Below are positions 34,469 to 39,941 of a stretch of 39,941 nt of DNA, in pieces. Where the stretch lies: positions 1 to 39,941 of the forward strand of contig JBCDGZ010000065.1 of NCBI GenBank assembly GCA_038750655.1. Reading direction: 5' to 3'. The first letter of the stretch is position 1. Each line of letters begins with the position of its first letter. The position numbers were made by a program, and so were the translations under genes. Origin of the DNA: JBCDGZ01 sp038750655 (GTDB lineage Bacteria > Bacteroidota > Bacteroidia > Chitinophagales > Saprospiraceae). The notes beneath the pieces are model-generated. The model was not told the DNA's origin, searched no databases, and saw only the letters and a list, made by a program, of their open reading frames with translations.

Positions 34469-36808
34469 TTATTGCTTGACGATTTCTTTCCAATAGGCTT
34501 TTGGCGTTTTACCCATCATTTTTTTGAAGAAGGTGTTGAAGACGGTTTTGGAATTGAAGCCACTTTCGTAGGCCAGGGCCAGTAGGGTGAGGTGGCGCAG
34601 TGTGGGGTCGGCGACTTTGGCCTTGAAGGCTTCGAGTCGGTAGGTGTTGACGAATTCGGCGAAGTTTTTATGAAAACCTTCGTTGAGGAGCTGAGAGAGC
34701 TGGTTGGGGCTGAGGTCCATCTGTTGGGCTAGGCGGCGCAGGGTTAGGGAGGAGTCGAGATAGGGCTGCTGTTCTTGCATGAGTTGGGTCAGCTGTTCGC
34801 GGTACTGCTTGAGCAGGGCCTCATCGAATAGGGACTGCTTGTATTTTCGTTTGATAGCGGGATAGCTAGAGGTTTTGCCGAGGACCTGCTGCATCAGCTC
34901 CCGAAAGCGGGGGAGGGGGCGCAGGGACTTGAGTATAGGATCGTTATAGAAGTAGACTACAATTGGATGATGCAGTTCAATGGCTCTTTCAATCCATTGC
35001 AGGGCAGCCTCATGGCGTTGGAGGAGGGTTTGACATTGGATCAACAGGTCGAGGGCGTAGCCGAAATCCTCTCTTTGCAGAATGACTTCTAATTGGTGGA
35101 GGGCGGTTTCGGCTTGTGAAATTCGGCCCAAAGCAATATCGGCCAATGCCAGCCCTCCCAACTTAAGAATCTGATAATTAGCCTCATCAGGTAGGCTGGC
35201 AAAGTGGGCTTGACAGGCTTCTGCTCGTCCCAAAAGCAATAGCGCATGACCGACGAATAGTTTGGGAGCCTGAAAGCCAGGTTGGAGTTCGGTACTCTTT
35301 GTAAACCAGTCGATGGCTTCTTCATAGCGTTCTTCCAGGTGGAGGGTGAAGCCTTTGAGGTGGTAATTGACGTGGGAGAACGGATCCATCTCCAATGCAG
35401 TATCAATGTAGTGGTGAGCTGCGGCGAATTTACCTTCGGCGGTCAATATGGTAGTCATAGTTTGGTAATAATCCACCATAGGCCGTGCCTCTCGCAGCTT
35501 GCTGAGGTGTTGATAGGCGGCTTCAAAGTCCCAGTTTTGCAGGAAGCTGATCCAGGAGGAATTGAGCTGGCATTCGGGTAGCTCCGCATCCAGCTCAATG
35601 GCTTTATCCAGATGGGGTTGGGCTTTGCTAAAGGCTTCGACGGCGGACATCATGCCCATTGTTCCTTTTAAGGTATACGCCATGTGCATACCCAGATGAG
35701 CCAGGGGATAATTGGCTTGCTCACGGATAACCTGCTCCATGATAGCCATCCCCTTTTTGATCCCCTCCCTACTCATCTTAAGTAAATTGTAGCGGCCTTT
35801 CAAGTAGCGCTGATACACATCTACCGAGATATTCGGAGCCTCGACCAGTTGTTCTGCAATATCAAAATGCCCTAGATGTTCCCGCAGTCGATCCGCAATC
35901 AAAAGGCTAATTTCGTCCTGCACTGCAAAAATATCCTCGATTGATCGATTAAAGGATGCTGACCAAAAGTGAAAATCTTCTTCTACATCAATAAGCTGGG
36001 CGGTAATGCGCATTCGATTACCAGACAGCCGAATGCTGCCTTCCAAAATGGCCGATACCTTGAGGGCTTCCCCAATCTCCCGGATCGATTGGTCCGTATT
36101 TTTAAAATGAAAAGAAGAAGTTCGAGAAGTGACCTTTAGGCTCTCAATCTTGGTCAAGGCATTGATGATTTCCTCGGTCATCCCATCGCAGAAATATTCA
36201 TTCTCCTCCTCCGTACTCCGATTCACAAAGGGCAGCACGGCGATGGACTTGCGATGGGGCTGCTGCTTGCCCTGAAGCTCCGCCTGCCGCGGAACCTTTA
36301 TCCCCTCATTGGCCACCGCGAAGACCTTCACCGGCCGGCTGATATTTTTCAACTCAAATGCTCCCAGCGATTGGGTCAAAACCCCTTCCTGATTGTGCAG
36401 CTCCTCATTGAGCTTATCCGACAGCAAAACCGCGCCCGCAATGCCCATCCCTTCGATACGAGAAGCCAGGTTGACCCCATCTCCATAAATTTCTGTACCG
36501 TCATAGACAATATCGCTCAGGTGCAAGCCAATTCGGAGAGGCACCACCGGGGGCTGCTGTAAGGCCAGCTGAATGGCAATCGCGCAGTGTACCGCCTCCA
36601 CACCACTCTGAAAAAGGCTAAGGCTGCCGTCACCAAAATATTGGATAATTTCCCCGTGGTATTCCTGATGGTACCGCTCAAATACCTCGCGATGCCTGCT
36701 GCGCAGTGCAGCCGCTCGCTGCTCATCTTGTTGCATAATGGCCGTATAGCCCACAATATCGGTGAACATAATCGCGGCGAGGCGGCGTTTTTTCTGCTGG
36801 TGCATCAA
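34469..36808 (-). CDS. Class III nucleotide cyclase-TolB-TPR-AraC fusion regulator
   Basis: A 779-residue cytoplasmic protein. The N-terminus is a class III cyclase domain (FTDIVGYTAIM with D17; QYFGDGSLSLF with D60; LHLSDIVYDGTEIYGDGVNLASRIE). Residues about 190-320 match the TolB-like N-terminal domain found in such regulators (KSIAVLPFVNRSTEEENEYF, CDGMTEEIINAL). TPR-like helices span about 340-640. The last 110 residues are an AraC DNA-binding pair (LRRLAQQMDLSPNQLSQLLN, AYESGFNSKTVFNTFFKK). All four parts in one chain link cyclic-nucleotide synthesis directly with promoter binding. Whether cAMP or cGMP is made cannot be told. Confidence 0.88.
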   Translation of the reverse strand: MMHQQKKRRLAAIMFTDIVGYTAIMQQDEQRAAALRSRHREVFERYHQEYHGEIIQYFGDGSLSLFQSGVEAVHCAIAIQLALQQPPVVPLRIGLHLSDIVYDGTEIYGDGVNLASRIEGMGIAGAVLLSDKLNEELHNQEGVLTQSLGAFELKNISRPVKVFAVANEGIKVPRQAELQGKQQPHRKSIAVLPFVNRSTEEENEYFCDGMTEEIINALTKIESLKVTSRTSSFHFKNTDQSIREIGEALKVSAILEGSIRLSGNRMRITAQLIDVEEDFHFWSASFNRSIEDIFAVQDEISLLIADRLREHLGHFDIAEQLVEAPNISVDVYQRYLKGRYNLLKMSREGIKKGMAIMEQVIREQANYPLAHLGMHMAYTLKGTMGMMSAVEAFSKAQPHLDKAIELDAELPECQLNSSWISFLQNWDFEAAYQHLSKLREARPMVDYYQTMTTILTAEGKFAAAHHYIDTALEMDPFSHVNYHLKGFTLHLEERYEEAIDWFTKSTELQPGFQAPKLFVGHALLLLGRAEACQAHFASLPDEANYQILKLGGLALADIALGRISQAETALHQLEVILQREDFGYALDLLIQCQTLLQRHEAALQWIERAIELHHPIVVYFYNDPILKSLRPLPRFRELMQQVLGKTSSYPAIKRKYKQSLFDEALLKQYREQLTQLMQEQQPYLDSSLTLRRLAQQMDLSPNQLSQLLNEGFHKNFAEFVNTYRLEAFKAKVADPTLRHLTLLALAYESGFNSKTVFNTFFKKMMGKTPKAYWKEIVKQ

Positions 36809-36880
36809 TTGGGGGTTTTGGTAGAGGTAAGATAATTAGAGCCGAGGGATTTTGCTGCTTTTGGGTAGGATAAAAAAATA

Positions 36881-36920
36881 ACTACTAAAAAATTAGTAGT
36901 TATACTAAAAAGTTAGTAGT
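36881..36920 (+). promoter_or_regulatory. BlaI/MecI-type operators upstream of the blaI-like gene
   Basis: ACTACTAAAAAATTAGTAGT (36881-36900) is a perfect palindrome with 8-bp arms, and ACTAAAAAGTTAGTAGT (36904-36920) is a second, shorter site. TACTA/TAGTA dyads are the classic targets of BlaI/MecI/CopY repressors. They sit 21-60 bases before the ATG at 36941, in the divergent gap to the cyclase gene, so autoregulation is likely and the cyclase gene could be affected as well. Confidence 0.8.
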
Positions 36921-36940
36921 TTGCTTGAAATTCCTCCTCT

Positions 36941-37303
36941 ATGAAAGAATTAACCAAAAGAGAAGACCAGATTATGCAGGTCATCTGGCAGCTGAAAAAA
37001 GCCTTCATCCGAGATATTGTTGAAGCCCTACCTGCTCCCAAACCGCATTACAATACCGTAGCGACCATTGTCAAGATTCTGGTGAAAAAGGGGGTACTGC
37101 AATCCGAATTGCTGGGCAATACCCACCAATACAGTCCCACCATCGACTTTGAAACCTATCGCGAAGAACATATTGCCGAGATCAAAGAGAAGTTTTTCGG
37201 CAATTCTTTCCCGGCGATGTTGGCTCATTTTGCTAAAAAGGAAACGCTGACCGAAGAAGAGCGGCAGGCACTGATTGACCTTATTAAATCCCAAAAATCC
37301 TAA
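36941..37303 (+). CDS. BlaI/MecI/CopY-family repressor
   Basis: A 120-residue winged-helix repressor. Visible are KREDQIMQVIWQLKKAFIRD, then the recognition region PAPKPHYNTVATIVKILVKK, the wing GVLQSELLGNTHQYSP, and the C-terminal dimerisation helices. The target palindromes lie directly upstream. In BlaI/BlaR1 pairs the repressor is inactivated when the membrane protease is triggered. Here the protease gene starts 5 bases after this stop, so it is the partner. The inducer is unknown; no beta-lactamase or resistance gene is visible in the window. Confidence 0.92.
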   Translation: MKELTKREDQIMQVIWQLKKAFIRDIVEALPAPKPHYNTVATIVKILVKKGVLQSELLGNTHQYSPTIDFETYREEHIAEIKEKFFGNSFPAMLAHFAKKETLTEEERQALIDLIKSQKS

Positions 37304-37308
37304 GCGCC

Positions 37309-39941
37309 ATGATTATATTTTTAGTCAAAGCATCGATTATCCTCTTTGTGCTACTGGCTTTCTATAAGCTTTTTTTGGAGAAAGAAAGCTTTTTTGCGCT
37401 CAACCGGGCCTACCTCCTGGGCTGCCTATTAGCAATCGCTAGCTTACCTTTTCTGAGCGTACCCCAGTTGTTGGAGCAGCAAGGGCTCGTCGCCGCTTTT
37501 TTTGAGCCGTCTGAAGCTATTGAGTCAGCAATGCCTACGGTTGCGGAAGATTGGAGTCCACTCCTGCTAGAGGAAGAGGCGACGGAAATGCCCCCCATTC
37601 TTGTGGAAGAGATCGCTCCCGCCCAGTCAATTATTGTCCAAGAGGAGCGGGCGGCCCCGATGAAGGCGAAGCAAGAAATCACTTGGACATACTGGCTGCT
37701 GTTGCTCTACTGTTTTGGAGTCATTGTCCTCGGCCTCAATCTTTTGGCTCAGGTGGTGAGTACGCTGTATACGGCTATTAGCAACGAGGACAAGATTCCG
37801 GATGAGGATAGTGTGTTGGTTAATATGAACGGGGAGGTAGCCCCTTGCTCCTTTTTTAAATTCATCTTCATCAATCCGGCCAGCTACGATTATGATACCT
37901 ACGAACAGATCATTGCCCACGAAAAAATTCACGTTCGTCTGCGGCACAGTCTCGACCTGCTGCTTACAGAGCTAATGGTCATCCTGCTGTGGTTCAATCC
38001 GCTGGTTTGGTGGTTCAGAAAAGAAGTAGAGAAAAATATCGAATACCAAACCGATGATCTATTGATCCGGCAAAATGCAGTGGCCAAAGAAGGCTACCAG
38101 CTGAATCTTTTGAAAATTGCCAGCCCTACTCAGCCCTTGGCGATCACTACGAATTACAATCAATCTCTAATTAAGCAAAGAATTTTGAAAATGAATGCTA
38201 AAAAATCAAGCCCCTATAGTTATTGGAAATACGTCTTCGTTGCTCCCACCATCTTCACCTTAATTTTGTTGTTGAATAAGCCACTTGCTGCAGAAGCTAT
38301 GTTGTTGTACAATGAGGCGCAGCTTTTGACTCCTGATGCGCAGTTGATCTACGAGGATGCCGCGGCTGATGCTACAGCTGATGCCACAGATTATGGAGAA
38401 GCGACGGAAGGGAACGATCAAGAGACGCTACCCGGCGAAGCTTCGGCCGTTTCTTCCGAAATCGATGAGGTTTGCCAGGAACTGGTTGCCGCCGTCGCCG
38501 CCGGCGACTTGGCCAAGGTTACCGAACTCCTCAAAACGACGGATCCCAACTGCTACAATCCTGATCCAGGCTATGAGGTATTTCGTTCCGACCAAATGGA
38601 ATCGTACCGACAAAAGGCTCGGACGCCATTAACCGCCGCTGCTCGTAAGGGGCATATGGAGATTGGAAAATTATTGCTGCGCAGTGGAGCGAAAGTTGAT
38701 TTTCACCCTGGTATCGGCGAAACCCCACTCATGGCCGCCTCCTCCTACGGTCAACTCAGCTTCGCGCAGTTGCTGATCAGCGAAGGAGCAGAAGTTGATA
38801 AAAAGACTAATGGCTACGGTACGGCCTTGCATTGTGCGGCGCGCAAAGGGCATATTGACTTGGTCAAATACTTGCATACCCAAGGGGCAGATTTACAGGC
38901 CATGACTCAGGGCCAGGGCTCCGTACTGAATGGGGCTGCCCGCAATGGCCACCTCAACATCGTTAAATACCTCGTGGCAGAAGGTGCCGACATCAACGCG
39001 ATGAACAATGGCCAGGGCAGTGCGCTGAATGCCGCTGCTCGCAATGATCATCAAGAGGTGGTCAAATACCTAGTGGAAAAGGGAGCCAACATTGACGCAA
39101 TGAATAATGGACAAGGCTCGGCCCTCAACGCCGCAGCGCGAAATGGTCACTTAGATATGGTGAAATTACTGGTCTCTTTGGGCGCTGATGTCGATGCGAT
39201 GAATAATGGGCATGGCAGTGCGCTAAACGCCGCGGTTCGCAACGAACATATCGAAGTAGCGAAATATCTTTTGTCGAACGGTGCCGATATTAATGGGATG
39301 ACGCACGGACAGGGGACGGCCTTGAATGCTGCGGCGCGGAATGGACATTTGGATATGGTAAAATTTTTGGTGGACCAAGGTGCTGATGTTGATGCACGGA
39401 ATAATGGTCACGGTAGTGCCTTGAATGCTGCGGTTCGTAATGAGCATATTGAAGTAGCAAAATATCTTTTATCAAACGGTGCCGATATTGACGGGATGAC
39501 GAACGGCCAGGGGACAGCCTTGAATGCTGCTGCGCGGAATGGACATTTGGATATGGTAAAATTTTTGGTAGACCAGGGCGCCGATATTAATGCGATGAAC
39601 AATGGTCACGGTAGTGCCTTGAATGCTGCGGTTCGCAATGAACATATCGAAGTAGCGAAATATCTTTTATCGAATGGTGCGGACATTAATGGGATGACAC
39701 ATGGTCAGGGGACGGCCTTGAATGCTGCGGCGCGGAATGGACATTTGGATATGGTAAAATTTTTGGTAGACCAGGGTGCGGATGTTAACGCGCGGAACGA
39801 TGGGCACGGCAGCGCCTTGAATGCTGCGGTTCGCAATGAGCATATCGAAGTAGCGAAATATCTTTTGTCGAAAGGTGCGGACATTAATGGGATGACACAT
39901 GGTCAGGGGACGGCCTTGAATGCTGCGGCGCGAAATGGACA
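37309..39941 (+). CDS. M56 (BlaR1-like) metalloprotease fused to long ankyrin array, 3' end outside window
   Basis: An open frame of at least 877 residues, cut by the window end. The N-terminal 310 residues are BlaR1-like: TM segments near 3-20, 36-52, 128-148, 218-235 and 292-310, zinc motif H204-E-K-I-H208 and a likely third ligand E245 (EYQTDD). An acidic linker (about 330-400) follows. From about residue 433 come at least 13 complete 33-residue ankyrin repeats (GHGSALNAAVRNEHIEVAKY type), in place of the penicillin-binding sensor of BlaR1. The array should lie outside the membrane if topology follows BlaR1, though this is unproven. Unusually, the last repeats are near-identical at DNA level. 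It starts 5 bases after the BlaI-like stop. Confidence 0.88.
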   Translation, partial: MIIFLVKASIILFVLLAFYKLFLEKESFFALNRAYLLGCLLAIASLPFLSVPQLLEQQGLVAAFFEPSEAIESAMPTVAEDWSPLLLEEEATEMPPILVEEIAPAQSIIVQEERAAPMKAKQEITWTYWLLLLYCFGVIVLGLNLLAQVVSTLYTAISNEDKIPDEDSVLVNMNGEVAPCSFFKFIFINPASYDYDTYEQIIAHEKIHVRLRHSLDLLLTELMVILLWFNPLVWWFRKEVEKNIEYQTDDLLIRQNAVAKEGYQLNLLKIASPTQPLAITTNYNQSLIKQRILKMNAKKSSPYSYWKYVFVAPTIFTLILLLNKPLAAEAMLLYNEAQLLTPDAQLIYEDAAADATADATDYGEATEGNDQETLPGEASAVSSEIDEVCQELVAAVAAGDLAKVTELLKTTDPNCYNPDPGYEVFRSDQMESYRQKARTPLTAAARKGHMEIGKLLLRSGAKVDFHPGIGETPLMAASSYGQLSFAQLLISEGAEVDKKTNGYGTALHCAARKGHIDLVKYLHTQGADLQAMTQGQGSVLNGAARNGHLNIVKYLVAEGADINAMNNGQGSALNAAARNDHQEVVKYLVEKGANIDAMNNGQGSALNAAARNGHLDMVKLLVSLGADVDAMNNGHGSALNAAVRNEHIEVAKYLLSNGADINGMTHGQGTALNAAARNGHLDMVKFLVDQGADVDARNNGHGSALNAAVRNEHIEVAKYLLSNGADIDGMTNGQGTALNAAARNGHLDMVKFLVDQGADINAMNNGHGSALNAAVRNEHIEVAKYLLSNGADINGMTHGQGTALNAAARNGHLDMVKFLVDQGADVNARNDGHGSALNAAVRNEHIEVAKYLLSKGADINGMTHGQGTALNAAARNG
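39295..39941 (+). repeat. 198-bp tandem DNA repeat inside the ankyrin region
   Basis: GGGATGAC recurs at 39295, 39493, 39691 and 39889, exactly 198 bp apart. Each unit encodes two ankyrin repeats (66 residues) of alternating type, AAARNGHLDMVKFLVDQGAD and AAVRNEHIEVAKYLLSNGAD. Copies differ at only scattered bases, showing recent expansion or ongoing homogenisation. The array continues past the window end. Confidence 0.9.

Noticed and set aside
38357..38632. A 91-codon plus-strand frame overlapping the M56-ankyrin gene
   Set aside because: It lies in a shifted frame of the linker region and the start of the ankyrin repeats, with low-complexity Pro/Arg composition.
39223..39900. Minus-strand open frames within the ankyrin array
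   Set aside because: They repeat with the 198-bp unit and are antisense to an uninterrupted coding frame.
37309..39941. CRISPR array or satellite DNA as the explanation for the periodic sequence at the right end
   Set aside because: The period is an exact multiple of three, the frame stays open, and each unit translates to two ankyrin repeats; there are no unique spacers.

Overview
The window reads as chromosomal DNA of a Bacteroidota bacterium, plausibly from the Saprospiria/Chitinophagia side of the phylum. The support is two secreted proteins ending in type IX secretion (T9SS) type A sorting domains, few Shine-Dalgarno sites, promoter-like elements of the TTTGTAnnTTxG type, and a DUF692 enzyme paired with a short GG-leader peptide. 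Genus cannot be fixed from sequence reading alone.

Layout. 1-90: 3' end of a tRNA (probably Asp) and its terminator. 513-2332: an NmrA-type oxidoreductase with an AraC regulator. 2407-3513 (-): a BioD-like/DRTGG protein. 3839-6643: a large phospholipase D-helicase fusion, a candidate nucleic-acid-processing or defence protein. 6652-11145 (-): a T9SS-exported beta-propeller-like protein and a tandem, heavily deleted pseudogene copy of it. 11379-12959: a small helical protein of unknown function and a secreted EEP-family hydrolase. 13016-22747: two divergent units sharing one control region. Leftward is a four-gene set (OmpA-like membrane protein, coiled-coil protein, coiled-coil/four-TM protein, exported protein). 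Rightward is an ECF sigma factor overlapping a membrane/TPR probable anti-sigma gene, and these converge on a TPR-CHAT protease. 23094-24863: a DUF692 (MNIO) enzyme fused to a DUF2063-like partner domain, followed by a 71-residue Cys-containing RiPP precursor. 25016-28422: pstSCAB phosphate importer. 28451-33262 (-): T9SS M14 carboxypeptidase, a four-module CBM48-like protein, and a retropepsin-like protein. 33387-36808 (-): MDR oxidoreductase and a class III cyclase/TolB/TPR/AraC fusion. 36881-39941: BlaI-type repressor with its operator and an M56 (BlaR1-like) metalloprotease fused to a long ankyrin array that runs off the window.

How the genes may work together. The strongest candidate for an undescribed system is the fused MNIO-partner enzyme with its CxxCC precursor, directly upstream of pstSCAB. 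Enzyme and partner are one polypeptide and the peptide carries a VGG leader end, but no peptidase or exporter is encoded nearby. The second candidate is the sigma/anti-sigma/CHAT cluster with the divergent envelope-spanning operon: the same 10-base motif faces both units, which suggests co-regulation of an envelope-sensing apparatus and a caspase-like protease. The third is the BlaI/M56 pair in which the sensor region is replaced by ankyrin repeats that are still expanding as 198-bp DNA units.

All assignments come from reading motifs by eye; no database search or structure prediction was run.
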